From assembly GCF_000208745.1 (NCBI RefSeq), contig NC_030851.1, forward strand, positions 177,443-241,442: a DNA stretch of 64,000 nucleotides, read 5' to 3'. Under the pieces are notes generated by a model that saw only the letters and a list, made by a program, of their open reading frames with translations, was not told where the DNA came from and did not search any database. Below, one piece after another: positions 1 to 11,830 of this stretch (within the stretch, counting starts at the first letter, position 1; the number at the start of each line of letters is the position of its first letter). The position numbers and the translations under genes are program-made. This DNA is from Theobroma cacao (taxonomy: Eukaryota; Streptophyta; Magnoliopsida; Malvales; Malvaceae).

Positions 1-3000
1 AAGAGATAAATGATATTCATGATTGAACCTTGTTATTCAATCTTGTTCCTTTTTGCTCCCTGTATTCTGACTTAAACCGACTTTCATCCTTAGAGAACTC
101 TCTTTGCTGTTTATTCTGGTTCTGTTCCAAGCACCCCTGAGTTCCTAAATAAACACAATTACATCATCAGAACTTGAAAGGGCATATAGGGACCGAAGGA
201 AACAGCAAGTACTGGAAGATATTACCTGAGAGTAACAATGGTGAAGTATCCTCGGTCAAGCCATCTTCTTTCTTCTTTGATGGAAAGCAAGCTAGATCCT
301 GCAGACAGAACAAACTAGTAACATGAAATGTTCACAACCAGAAGCATTTAAAAATAAGAAAACAAGATCACGTGTATCAAACACAGGTAGTAGTTCTAAC
401 ACAATATAAATTATACATATATCAAAAGGCCTACACGTTATACATGTTGAAAACCTTACATATCATGCTCTCTAAAATCAAGGAAAAATTACAATAGTAT
501 AGAAATCTATGTTGCTTGCTTGCATCACATAATCATATTCCACATTGCAAAAATAGAACACTGATCAGTTGCCAATTTCTTATATACAATTCAATATTAG
601 CTGGACACTTTCATTGAAAAGCTCTTAAATATTTGACATAAGCTCTATAAACTTTTTGGATTGCATTCTTTTAATAACCAATTATCATCTTAAAAATGTT
701 ATGCTGTATTTAGAAAAGAATCTGCTTACATAAATACCTCATCTTTCCAGACATTTATTTTCTGTTCTTGTAGACCCAAACCAGGGATAGTATCCTCAAT
801 CCAGCTTTCTTCCCCTGGAAAATCAATTTTTGGTTCAGGTAAATTCACCTCTGAGTAGCTTTCATTACCTGAATGAACACCTAGCCCAATTAGACAATGA
901 ATATGTATTATTATCATAAGCAAGATCACAAATTATCAGCAAAGAAAGAAGACCTGGGGGTGACAAATGCGTTGCATCCATTCTGAGGTTCTCCGGTGAT
1001 TGTATTGAAGAAAAGTGGGATGAAGTTTGCCAATGAAAATATTTCGCAATTGAACATGTTCCCTGCCAAAAGTAGTTATAGAGTAACACATTATGCATAA
1101 CTTTAGGTGGTCCAAAAAAAACATGTCAAGGTCATGATTTACTACAAACAATGTAAATTTTGAACTTACAGATGGTATGGGGACAATTTTACTGGCTGAA
1201 ACAGAAAGAGATGTTATCCCCCATCCACTGTAGTGACTTCCTTCAGACTTACCACCATACAATCCTATGTATTCGCGCAATCCAGCTTGAAATAGGTTGA
1301 AGGCATCTTCCTGGATCTTGGCAGTCCCATACCTTAGTGGACAAGATTTTGAGGGGAACTTTTTCTGTGAATCTGAGTCACTGGACTGCAGAAATACTCA
1401 TAATAAGTAAAACAGAATGCTGGAGTTAGCACATCACATATAAGAATCTGGGTTGGATAAGAGAAAGAAGCTGCCACAGGCACATAAAAGTGCAAACCTA
1501 CAAGATAAAAGATAGGTACCTTGTATGCTCTAACATGCAGAGTTAAAGTGTGTGCTATCCTCTTGTTTTGGTCTAGGTCAGAGCAAAGCCGTTCGCTGAG
1601 TTCTTCGCAAAGTTGATTAAGCCAGTGTTGCACCTGGTAATAAAGATATAAAGAGGCAAGTTTCAACAAATTGAACTACATTCTAAGATAATCACACTTG
1701 GGAATTAAGCTCACAAACTATGCTCTTTATTTTGTGCAAAATCTACATTCTAAGATAACCACACTGAATATTGACACATTGACTTCATAACATGAAAAAA
1801 TCATAGTGCATCATGAGCAGAAAGCATCATTTAATTAAAGACAAAACCCTTACTGCAGAAACTGTCTTTAGTGCACGAGGGCCAGGAAATGTCTTTCCAG
1901 AACCATGGCTCTTGGGGAGAAGGCGTCCCTCAACTGCTTCTCCATTGATTCCTCTTGCAATATTCCATAGCCAAGTACTGGAGTCCATGCAAAATATAGG
2001 TATTTAGGAACCATATCCAGAATTCCAGATAACTTATAAATGAATCACCAAATGGTAAAGCACATGATTCAGAACGGTCACTTCTTCTGGCGGATCTTTA
2101 TTGTACAAAACTTAAAACAAGAAGTCAACATTATGGAAAGAATTTATGAAAGTGCTAGATAAGAGCTCTTGATGTTATACATATAATGTAGTAGTTTAAG
2201 TTTTGATTTTAAGCGGAGAAGCTGCAATGATTGAGAAATATAAGACATTTCCAAAAACTCTGTTAATAGCTAATGACCCAGTATTTAAGCCATAACGTTC
2301 TTGAAGCTTCTCCTCTGAAAATTGCAATAGATCTCCAACAGTGTTCACACCCATGTCAATTTGTAAGGACATTCCCAGCTTGCCTCCAAGCTGTTTCCTG
2401 TAAATAAAATTTTAGTCAAAATAATGTGTCACATCTTAGGAGAGAAGGTGAGCATGTAACTGCTCTTCCCTCATACATTAGTGATGATGTTTAAATATCA
2501 TTTATCCACAAGGAATGTAACTAATTAGCATTTCAACTCAATCCAGAAATTTATTGAAACTTACATTTTCCTTATTGGCAAGGAATTGAGCAATCCTTGT
2601 ACAGATGAGAAAGGCACAACAGTTTGTTGTGCAGGTTTATTCATACCACTTGCAAGTTTGGCCAGCATCTGGCAACAAAGTTGTAAGATGATAGCAAAAG
2701 GTTAGTAAAAATGTGGTACCTTATGGTACTTGCTGAAAGAGTACAAGGGAGAGAAAAAAACTTTCTAGCCACCTTATTATGAGCAATGCCTGCAGAACAA
2801 GTGAATTCTGTCTCCTTTAAAACCTGCATCCTAAGTTCTGCAACAATGAGGATCCCACAAGCTAGTAACTTATCACGGTGATCAGCATTGCACCTATGTA
2901 TCCAATTCCTAACATTTTCTTTCACATCACTCCCATCCTGCACAGTTGCACGTACAGTAACATTTTAAGTGATGCAAAATCCTACACTCTCCAATCATGC

Positions 3001-4400
3001 AAAACAGTACACAATAGACCCAAGTAGGGAGAAAAATTTATGACAGGACACATGTACAAATCTACTAAACTTATTGTTTAAGTAGCAATGGAGGCTTCCA
3101 AGAACATTGTACTTGAGCTAAAATCATATACATTGGCATCTGTCCATCAACAGAGGTGCTATTCACCATGATCAACTCCAGTGCCAAGCATTATTAAATC
3201 TTACGCTGAAAGATCCCAAAGCATGGGTGCAAACCTCATTATTGAGCCCTAGAATATGTGACTTAAGAGCTTCCTCATCTATTGCCTCCAAATGCTGTGG
3301 AGGAGCTTCTGCTAGCATTGTTTCTGCTGCATCAGTAAGATCAAGATAAACTTCATCAATGGAAGCCCTTTCACATCTACCTCTCCTTGCAAGGATGGAT
3401 ACCACCTGCAAATTTTGTTAAAATCCAGCATAAGATGGGTTCTAAATGAACTCCTGACAAGATACTTGAATTCAGTGCAAATGTTCTTCAAATCCCATAA
3501 ACCTCGGAGCCTGCATTCCGATAACCATTCAGATCAGCTTTACCACGGGCTACAGGAACTTGGACCAGATGAATTTGTGGGCAAACCTCCTTTGCTTCCT
3601 CACCACGCATTGAGCTGAAAACCCAACATAAGATAGAAAAAGAAAATAAGAAAATATTAATCATCAATTGAGAATCCTGATAACGATTTCTTAACACCAT
3701 AATTACCGCTTCACCCCGAATTTACGTGCCTCATAGCTGACAGCAATCAAAGCGCCTCCTTTCCATTCATTGTACTGTACAACTGCAGTAGGCAAACCCC
3801 GTAATTGCGGTTGCTTTCTTTGCTCCACTACAAAAGGAAATGTATAAAACAATGTTACGCTAGAACTTAAGACACTAGGCCACAATTGACTGGAAAATTC
3901 TACAGAGAAAGCGCAAGACAATTTCAAGGAGGGAGAAAAAATGCGATGAACATGAACGGATGACTTCACTTATTTTCTGAATATAACTACAAATAAAAAA
4001 TTTATTCATTTTCATTTTTCTAAAGAAAAAAATGACAATTTGGGCCTCTGGGTCCTGATCGTAAAACGAAAGTAACAATTTTGAAGAACAACGGTGCATA
4101 ATTACTGCTAGTCTAGAACCGGATGACGCAGAACAAAAAGAAAGAAAGTGAATTGGCTTCGGTTTCTCCACCTGTGCGACAAAATTCACCAACTTTTTGG
4201 GAAATTTGAACAGAATAACACGAAACCGACAGTGCAGAATTGGTCGGAAACCTAAGTAAGAGGAAAAAGGAGTTAAAACCTTGAACATAGAAGCAGTCCA
4301 TGTCGATATGAGCAATCACCCTCGAATCACACGATTCTGGTTTTGCCACTGGCATTGCTCTTACTCTCTCCTTGGCTCGCTCTCTTCTTTTTCCCTCCAA
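1..4400 (-). CDS. POLH: DNA polymerase eta (Y-family translesion polymerase), C-terminus outside window
   Basis: Y-family polymerase that copies past UV photoproducts such as cyclobutane dimers in the nucleus. Thirteen exons can be placed: 4400-4280, 3827-3707, 3614-3503, 3405-3235, 2937-2773, 2668-2565, 2397-2278, 1977-1854, 1633-1520, 1385-1170, 1062-954, 868-738 and 298-226. Phases join throughout and give about 560 residues. Motifs seen: IAHIDMDCFY near residue 30 (first catalytic Asp), the ASIDEVYLDL catalytic Asp-Glu motif in exon 4, and ETEFTCSAGIAHNK with MLAKLASGMNKP in the palm/finger core. Exons 7-10 (KQLGGKLG, VQHWLNQL) are the thumb and little finger. The last exons are the poorly conserved tail. 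The C-terminus, including any PCNA-interaction region, lies left of base 1. The start at 4400 is the first Met in frame with the conserved core and matches the family N-terminus (inference). Confidence 0.95.
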
Positions 4401-5500
4401 TACTTGTCTACTTCTTTCCTAGTTTTTCTGTTTTTACCAACCAACCAAGGAACGGCAGAGAGAGGCAAGCGGGCACTCGCTGTTTTCCTCGGAAAGCAAG
4501 TAGCAACGCACTGCCCCAATGCCGTTTCGGTCATTGTTTCTCAATGGACCCTTGTTTGCTTAGGCCCAGTTTGCCCCCAATAGCTCAAACGTACTTGTTC
4601 TCAATTCGAGCTTCGAAAGGAAGAAAAACGTAGGCACTCTGAGCCCTGAAATTGACACTACGTCTACCCTCGAAGACTAATTTTTCAGTCAGATGAAATT
4701 TGTATTAAAGTCACTGAAATTCCAGCATAAAGATCAACCCATGTATGGAGATCAAAAATGGGGATATACAATCAAGCTATAAACCTAGTGGTACTCAATG
4801 CCATTAAACCAAAATTTCACTGATTGATCATAACTTAATATAAAAGTTTTAAGCAAATCAAAATACTAACATGAAACGGAAGAAAACAACTCAACTCATT
4901 ATTAAAAGTTATCACTATATTGAGAACATCCTGTTTTTTGTCAACTCTAAATTAAGAATTTATAAAATAATTAACTTCTTATAGATTAGAGGTAAAAGAT
5001 ACCATGTGTCGTGGAAAAAATAAATGCATTAATCTAATTAATTTCAAGACCTCGTATCAGTATTAGCCATCCACGATAGAACATTCTTAAAGTCAAATTC
5101 AATACTCAACTTAAAACTTGCAAAAAGGAGCAAGCAAAAATACCTTTCTTAAAACAGTTAGCAAGCAACTTGACGAGGATTTTGTAAAGAGAGCTTGTCA
5201 AGCTTACAGGCCTATGAAGGAAGGGCTCAAGATCTTGGAGATGAAAGAACTAAAGGATGAGTTAGTATCTTTACTGAGCTCCCTTGAAGTTGGATAGGTC
5301 ATTTCTCAATAAATGCCACCACATTTAAAGAAGCTAAAATTTAGAACCATCACAATCTCATAAAGAAACGTCCATGGTACGCGCAGATTCTATGCAGATT
5401 GCATCTGCTCGGCTCATCTTTTTGAACTGTAACACTTGCACAGCTGGGCGAGGCCAGAGATCATTATAGAAAAAGATTTTGGAAATCATTAAAAGTACTT
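4401..5500. other. Intergenic, POLH upstream and UGT copy A downstream flank
   Basis: A/T-rich sequence with no ORF resembling a protein family. It holds the POLH promoter side (about 4401-4680) and the 3' flank of the first UGT gene. Similarity to the second UGT copy begins at about 5500. Confidence 0.5.
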
Positions 5501-7630
5501 TAGAATCGTACTTTTTCAATTTTGACTGAAACATACATACATAGAGCGAAGGTCCCTCCAAAACCAAAAGACGATACTTTTGTTTACTATTTACTAGTAT
5601 GTAATGTATTATCGCCTTACGACAAAAGCAACGCACCGATCCACCATTTCAGTGCTGCTTGTTACTCAAGTATTTCCACTTTTTTAATCGCTCTCTCTGC
5701 CGTTAACTCCTCAATCAGAGAAGCCAGCGATTTGTATGATGATCCATTTGGCATGAGAGCCACCCTACTCTTCTGTTTCATTTCCCTCATCTTTCTCCTA
5801 ACCTCATCATTGCCCTTCATCAGACGCCGCAGCGCTCTCTCCAGCTCCTCGGGAGACACCAAGTCGCTGCCCTTCCTGTAATCCGCTCGGATCTCCACAG
5901 CCAGTTCCAGCTCCGTCACCAATTCGAAGGCATTCAGTTGCTGCTCTGCATAGAGCGGCCACGTGGCTATTGGAACACCATACCATATACTCTCCAAGAT
6001 GGAATTCCATCCACAGTGTGAGACGAACCCTCCGATTGCTTGGTGGCTCAATATCAAAGCTTGCGGGACCCATCCGCAAACCAACCCAGTTCCAGCCCTT
6101 CGGCTTCGATCAACGAACCCTGGAGGCAGCATCTCGATTTCCTCCACATTCGTGTATTCGCCCGGAAGGTCCAATTTCATTTTCGGCGGTTCGCGGATAG
6201 ACCACAAGAACCGGAATCCGCTCCGTTCTAGTCCCACTGCTATTTCCCTCAACTGCGCCTCACTAAGGCTTCCCATGCTGCCGAAACACAAGAACACCAC
6301 GGATGAAGGAGGTTGGTTATCGAGCCATTGCATGATGCTACCATGCTGAGCTTGTTGGGGATGCCACTGTGCCGGTCCAACAAGGTCAAGAACTGGACCA
6401 ATGGGATAGATGGGAGGCCAATCATCATTCCCATTAGAGACAGAGTCGATGGCATAAGATTCCAGTTCTCTAAACGTGTTCACAACGATCCCCTTGGTTT
6501 CTTTGTACCTGCGTGCATGGTGTAGATACCAGAAATAACCGTCCTGTTTTCTGTACAACACCGAATTGGGCAACACCCGGTAAGGTACGGGGTTGGCAAA
6601 GCCCGGGATGGTTAACCCACTGGCACTGGCTGCTGCTGGGTCTTTGGGGACCATCAACCCACTGTCCAAGGCAACAAACTCAGTTGCGAATTTGGCATCT
6701 AGAGTTGGTAGATAAAGCATTAACCCCAAAAAGCTAACTGGAGAAGCGAAGTAAAGATAACAAGGGATGCCTAGCTTGTTTGCCACATCGATCATAGATG
6801 TACAAAACATGTCAACGAACAAGCCAGCAACTCGGACAGTATTACTATCGGAGTCGGACGTGGACTCAGTTGAAATGAGGTGAGCGATTGCATTTTTTAC
6901 GTGGAGTTTGTGCTTTGCTATGAGCAGACATATGTAACCTAAGTAAGTTTGGTACTCATCCGTTGACGGGGGATCCACGGGAGGGAGGTTGATGAAATTA
7001 ATGTCGGTGGCCGTGGCAACACACGATCGGATGTAGGCGTTGACGATGGGTCTTTCTGCTATGTCGATCATGAGAATGGTGGCGAAGAATTGGGGGTCGT
7101 GATTGGTGAGGCGGCGGGCAAATTCAACAGTTGGAACAAGGTTCCCAATGTTACCTGGGGTAGAGATGAACACTACATGGAACTTGGTCATTGCGCTTGT
7201 CAAGACTCAGACTCAAGGTGTTTTAATTTCTCTGTCTCTCTCTTTTTCTCTCTTATAGCTCTAAAGTGGCGTAAGGGTCTTTATACTTACCTCGCTGTCT
7301 CAATCTCAAATAATATGCCTTTTATTTGTTTATCTTTAACTACTCGAACATTCCACTTATTACATTATATTTCAAAGAAAATAGTATCACTGATTCGGAA
7401 TTCTTTCCACCTTAACCATAGTAAAATATCTGAACGGTCATTGAATCAACAAACGAAAGAACCCTTCAGCATTAAATCCCAAACCAATAACCTCTGGCAT
7501 GGTTCGCTAGCAGAGCTTTATCTTTGAGCTTGCCTCTCTGTATTCTGAAGTTTGTCCCTGGGAACTTGCTGATCTATATAGTGTACTCTGATTTATTGCA
7601 ATGAATATATCAAAGCAAACGAGGTAAATC
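5500..7630. repeat. Tandem segmental duplication, unit A (UGT gene plus promoter)
   Basis: This block and 9520-11830 share similarity well past the coding region. Downstream, both carry a CAATTTTGACTGAAACA motif (about 5517 and 9531). Upstream, similarity continues roughly 400-580 bp past the start codons, with shared blocks such as AAAATATCTGAA.GGTCATTGAA and TTTGAGCTTGCC, ending near TATCAAAGCAAA (about 7608 and 11813). Both genes therefore started with the same promoter. Boundaries were judged by eye, about ±30 bp. Confidence 0.8.
5662..7203 (-). CDS. UDP-glycosyltransferase, UGT71-like (copy A), catalytic His replaced by Asn
   Basis: Intronless 513-residue family-1 glycosyltransferase (GT-B fold, expected cytosolic), a class that moves glucose from UDP-glucose to small molecules. 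The C-terminal PSPG box runs from WVPQALILSHQAIGG through HCGWNS to PLYAEQQ; the final Gln is typical of UDP-glucose users. The GSMGSL and CFGSM segments and the N-terminal half look like UGT71 (compare UGT71G1, UGT71K). The activating Asp is present (D131 in LFVDMFCTSMIDV). The general-base His, found in the family motif PGIGH, is Asn here (N21 in TPGNIGNLVP), and one extra residue (N18) sits in the loop. The start at 7203 gives MTSAMTKFHVV; Met5 is also possible. A TATA-like TATAAGA lies about 50 bp upstream (7252-7257). The gene is the tandem partner of the one at 9748-11247. The substrate cannot be told from sequence. Confidence 0.93.
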   Translation of the reverse strand: MTSAMTKFHVVFISTPGNIGNLVPTVEFARRLTNHDPQFFATILMIDIAERPIVNAYIRSCVATATDINFINLPPVDPPSTDEYQTYLGYICLLIAKHKLHVKNAIAHLISTESTSDSDSNTVRVAGLFVDMFCTSMIDVANKLGIPCYLYFASPVSFLGLMLYLPTLDAKFATEFVALDSGLMVPKDPAAASASGLTIPGFANPVPYRVLPNSVLYRKQDGYFWYLHHARRYKETKGIVVNTFRELESYAIDSVSNGNDDWPPIYPIGPVLDLVGPAQWHPQQAQHGSIMQWLDNQPPSSVVFLCFGSMGSLSEAQLREIAVGLERSGFRFLWSIREPPKMKLDLPGEYTNVEEIEMLPPGFVDRSRRAGTGLVCGWVPQALILSHQAIGGFVSHCGWNSILESIWYGVPIATWPLYAEQQLNAFELVTELELAVEIRADYRKGSDLVSPEELERALRRLMKGNDEVRRKMREMKQKSRVALMPNGSSYKSLASLIEELTAERAIKKVEILE

Positions 7631-9519
7631 ACTTAAAGATTGTCATAATTGGCATTAAAACTGTATTTTGCCATAAAAGTTTCTGCATTACATCTTTGCT
7701 TCCGATAACATGTAAAGCTGTGGTAGTCATCATCAAAATAAACTGTTTCTGGTAAAAGCAGCTTGTGCCATTTTTGTGATATCTCGTTGTCTACATTGTG
7801 ATGTGCAAATTGCTCTCTTTGCCCAAAGGTGATTGATGTCTTCTTGGTTTTGTTTTCTTTTTCTTCCTTTCTTCTGTCTTTTGTTTGATTTGCAAAATCA
7901 CTTTTGATCTTGGTTTTGTTGTGATCCAAATGACTTTTGAACATTGGGAGATTATATTGCATGACAGATAGAATTTACAACCCTAACATTACATTCACTG
8001 TATCTTTCAGCTAATACCTAAAATAAGTAATTCAAATAATCAACTTGTTCAAATAAAGCAAAGTCTCTAAAATGGGTTTTGTTTAAACAGGATATGATCA
8101 TTTATATTTTAAATCAAGCATAGAGAAGAGTCAAAATTAGCATGAAGGAAGAAGTAAACAAGTAACATCATGGTTGATTTTTCTTCTTTCTTCTCCCAGG
8201 AATGGACCCCATAACTGAAAGAAAGATGTTTCAGCAATGAGCAAGAGCAGCCAGCCAACCTATCACCACAGTAAGAACTAAGATTAGAAGGAAATGTTAT
8301 TTCTTATTCTGTTTTATAAGTAACTTGCGTAGTTTTCAGACCTTGATTTGGCTAAGGGTTTGTAAAGCTTTTGGTAGGAATGCAATCGTCATAGAAAAGT
8401 TCTTACAGCTATCCACGCACTCATTGATGTGTGCTGAGTTTATACAGTGAGGTTTGTCGGTATAGGTAACAAATGAAGAGAAACAGATTAGGCTGGGTAC
8501 CAGATGTTCGAAACAGATGATATTGCAAGTATTGATGCTCCTGTTTAAAACTGTTTAGGAAAGTTGGCCTTAAACTCACCTGAAAAGAGAAGGATTGATG
8601 TAGTGGGACACCTAGTTTGGATTAATGCTTAATTGAGTTGAGTCGGATCAAAAATAGGTTCATATTTGTGAAGTCAAGCTTCTCACTCTTCCTAGTCCAA
8701 GACTTAATTAGTAGACACTGCTGATATACCAATTATCTTACTCTTTTTTAAGGTAGTATGGTAAACTTTTCCACCGTTAAGTAGATCACAAAATGTTGGC
8801 GGGTTTAAAGGAAAAAGTACTAGTTCCTGTCAATTCCAAACATCTGAACTATCTAATGTTTTCACAGTTTGATCGAAGCAAGGCGTGTGTTTAATCTAGG
8901 CTGCTTCTGAACTATATATAGTGGCTTGAAGTTTTGTTCCTATGTTGTGGCAGGTGTTTCCCACTTGTATCAAAGTTGCTGCCAAATCGAGAATATAGCG
9001 AGGCTTGTAGCATTCTGAATATAATGAACGGTCCTTGGTTAGAGACACCCTCTTGTGATAAATCGCCAGAGATTGAGCATATAAAATTTTCTGAGAACAC
9101 TTATCAGACACTTGTGTCTGTATGTGTTGCTTTACTCAGTTCAGCGCAGTGGAGAATGCCGGGGCACCATTGCTGGGTTAGTGGAAGAAAGTCGTACAAT
9201 TTACTTTTGTAGAAATGAAACTAGTTGTATGGCTGTTAATTTACTACCAGTAAGAATTGTGAAAACATGCAACATATAATTATATGTAAAGAGCTTGACC
9301 AACTTTCTGACGTTTCTTTAAAAAAAAAAAATTAATGGCTGATTTGATTGGGAAATTAAATCTCCTCCAACCAAAGAATGGCATCATCTCCATGGAAAAC
9401 GCTGCAGGAGGTTGATCATTTTTCATTTGCAACGCAGACCATCGTGATGTGCATGGTGCAACAACACATACAAGGGGAAGAGAACAGAGGCTACTCAAGT
9501 CAACAACTGATAGAATCAT
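7631..9519. other. Intergenic between the two UGT copies
   Basis: Non-coding A/T-rich sequence. The short open frames on the minus strand (7633-7962 and 8896-9111) match no family I recognise and have no paired start or splice context. No tRNA, terminal repeats or transposase signature seen. Confidence 0.45.
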
Positions 9520-11830
9520 TCTTTTTGCAATTTTGACTGAAACAGCATACATCAAAGGCCCATCCAATAGTGATAGACGGCCCTTTTATTTACTATTACT
9601 AGTTTATATTTTCGCATTCTTACGATTCTGAATTTTTGGAAGAACAAAGGACTGATCGACCATTGGAATGGTGCTTGGTGGTGAAATATTTCACGTATTG
9701 AACTGGTATATATGAGAAGTGGGAAGTTGAAAGAAATGAACTGCTCATCAAGTCCCTGCAGTTAACTCCTCGATCAGAGAAGCCAGCGACTTGTAGGATG
9801 AACCATTTGGCATGAGAGCCGCCCTACTCTTTTGTTTCATTTCCCTCATCTTTCTCCTAACCTCATCATTGCCCTTCATTAGACGCCGCAGCGCTCTCTC
9901 CAGCTCCTCGGGAGACACCAAGTCGCTGCCTTCCCTGTAATCCAGTCTAATCTCCACAGCCAGTTCTAGCTCCTTCACCAATTGGAAGGCATTCATTTGC
10001 TGCTCTGCATAAAGCGGCCACGTGGCTATTGGAACACCATACCATATACTCTCCAAGATAGAATTCCATCCACAATGGGAGACGAACCCTCCGATTGCTT
10101 GGTGGCCCAATATCACAGCTTGCGGGACCCATCCGCAAACCAACCCAATTCCAGCGCTTCGGCTTCGATCAACGAACCCTTGAGGCAGCATCTCAATTTC
10201 CTCCCCATTCTTGTACTCGCCCGGAAGGTCCAATTCCCTTTTGGGCGGTTCGCGGATTGACCACAAGAATCGGAATCCGCTCCGTTCCAGTCCCACTGCT
10301 ATTTCCCTCAGCTGCGCCCCACTAAGGCTTCCCATGCTGCCGAAACACAAGAACACCACGGATGAAGGAGGTTGGTTGTCGAGCCACTGCACGATGCTAT
10401 CGTGCTGAGCCCGTTCCGGATGCCACTGCGCCGGTCCAACAAGGTCAAGAACTGGACCAATGGGATAGATGGGAGGCCAATCCCCATTCCCATTAGAAAC
10501 AGAGTCGATGGCATACGGTTCCAGTTCTCGAAACGTGTTCACAACCATTCCCTTGGTCTCCTTGTACCTGCGTGCATGGTGTAGAAACCAGAAGTAACCT
10601 TCCTGTTTTCTATACAACACTCTATTGGGCAACATCAGATGAGGTAAGGGGTTGGCAAAGCCGGGGATGGTTAACTCACTGGTATTGGCTGCTGCTGAGT
10701 CTTTTGGGACCATCAACCCACTGTCTGAATCAACAAACTCAGTGGTGAATATGCCGTCTAGAGTTGGAAAATAAAGCATAAATCCCAAAAAGCTAACAGG
10801 AGAAGTAAAGTAAAGATAGCAAGGGGTGCCTAGCTCCTTTGCCACATCAATCATAGATGTACAAAACATGTCAACGACCAAGCCAGCAACTCGGACATCA
10901 ACCATGTCGGAGTCGGACGGGGACTCGGTTGACATGAGGTCTTCGATTGCATTTTTGACGTGGAGTTTGTGCTTTGCTATGAGAAGACAGATGTAGCCCA
11001 AGGAAGTTTGGTACTCATCCGGTGACGGGGGATCCACGGGAGGGAGGTTGATGAAATTAATGCTGGTGTGTGTGGCAACACAGGACTGGATGTAGGCGTT
11101 GACGATGGGTCTTTCTGCTATCTCGATCATAAGGATGGTGACGATGAATCGAGGGTCGTGATTGTTGAGGTGACGGGCAAACTCAACAGTTGGAACAAAG
11201 TTCCCGATACCTGGAGCAGAGATGAACACCACATGGAACTTGTTCATTGCGCTGTTCCTTTGCTTTGTCGGGACTCAAGACTCTGGATGACTTAATCTCT
11301 AACTCTCCCTTATAATTTCAAGGGAAGATCCTTCACGGCTTCACCTTTGGATTTCATACTTACCAACGTTGTATCAATCTTAAATCATGTGCAATTTATA
11401 TTTATTTATCTATCGATCTTTGACTATTCCGACACTCGACTTATTATATCATATCTCAAAGAAAATTATCATAACATATAATTTAGTATTTGCACTGATT
11501 CCGAATTGTTTTCGACTTAACCATTTTAAAATATCTGAATGGTCATTGAAACAACAAACCACAAATTCCCATCTTGTTAGGCGACCTTTCAGCGTTAAAC
11601 TAAATATATTGCCAGTCATCAGTCTTCCCACCACACCCATTCCTACCTTCCTTCGCAACCTCTGGCGTCCCTATCTTGGATAAGAATTAAATACCAAACC
11701 AATCTCCTGACCATTGGTTAGCTATCAGAGCTTCAGCTTTGAGCTTGCCGCCTCTATACTCTGAAGGTCAGTTTGTCCCTGGGGAACTAGCCGATCTATT
11801 GCAATGAATCTATCAAAGCAAATGACGTAA
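9520..11830. repeat. Tandem segmental duplication, unit B (UGT gene plus promoter)
   Basis: Partner of 5500-7630: the same gene, 3' flank and about 580 bp of 5' flank. Small indels in the upstream part are longer here, around 11460-11700. Confidence 0.8.
9748..11247 (-). CDS. UDP-glycosyltransferase, UGT71-like (copy B), catalytic His replaced by Asn
   Basis: Intronless 499-residue tandem paralog of the gene at 5662-7203, with high identity over its whole length. It has the same architecture: N-terminal acceptor domain, the activating Asp (D126 in LVVDMFCTSMIDV), and a C-terminal PSPG box (WVPQAVILGHQAIGG, HCGWNS, PLYAEQQ) predicting UDP-glucose. The general-base position is Asn again (N16 in SAPGIGNFVPT; codon AAC, one base from His CAC). 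Here the loop has the normal length, so the His-to-Asn change came before the duplication and the extra Asn of copy A came after. The start at 11247 opens with MNKFHVVFIS, the usual UGT71 N-terminus. A weak TATA-like element (ATTATAAG) lies about 65 bp upstream. The ORF is undamaged, so selection is probably keeping the protein. Confidence 0.93.
   Translation of the reverse strand: MNKFHVVFISAPGIGNFVPTVEFARHLNNHDPRFIVTILMIEIAERPIVNAYIQSCVATHTSINFINLPPVDPPSPDEYQTSLGYICLLIAKHKLHVKNAIEDLMSTESPSDSDMVDVRVAGLVVDMFCTSMIDVAKELGTPCYLYFTSPVSFLGFMLYFPTLDGIFTTEFVDSDSGLMVPKDSAAANTSELTIPGFANPLPHLMLPNRVLYRKQEGYFWFLHHARRYKETKGMVVNTFRELEPYAIDSVSNGNGDWPPIYPIGPVLDLVGPAQWHPERAQHDSIVQWLDNQPPSSVVFLCFGSMGSLSGAQLREIAVGLERSGFRFLWSIREPPKRELDLPGEYKNGEEIEMLPQGFVDRSRSAGIGLVCGWVPQAVILGHQAIGGFVSHCGWNSILESIWYGVPIATWPLYAEQQMNAFQLVKELELAVEIRLDYREGSDLVSPEELERALRRLMKGNDEVRRKMREMKQKSRAALMPNGSSYKSLASLIEELTAGT

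Noticed and set aside
5522..5881. Plus-strand ORF at the 3' end of UGT copy A, and similar plus-strand ORFs inside both UGTs
   Set aside because: Antisense shadows of the UGT coding regions, repeated in both copies with no family resemblance.
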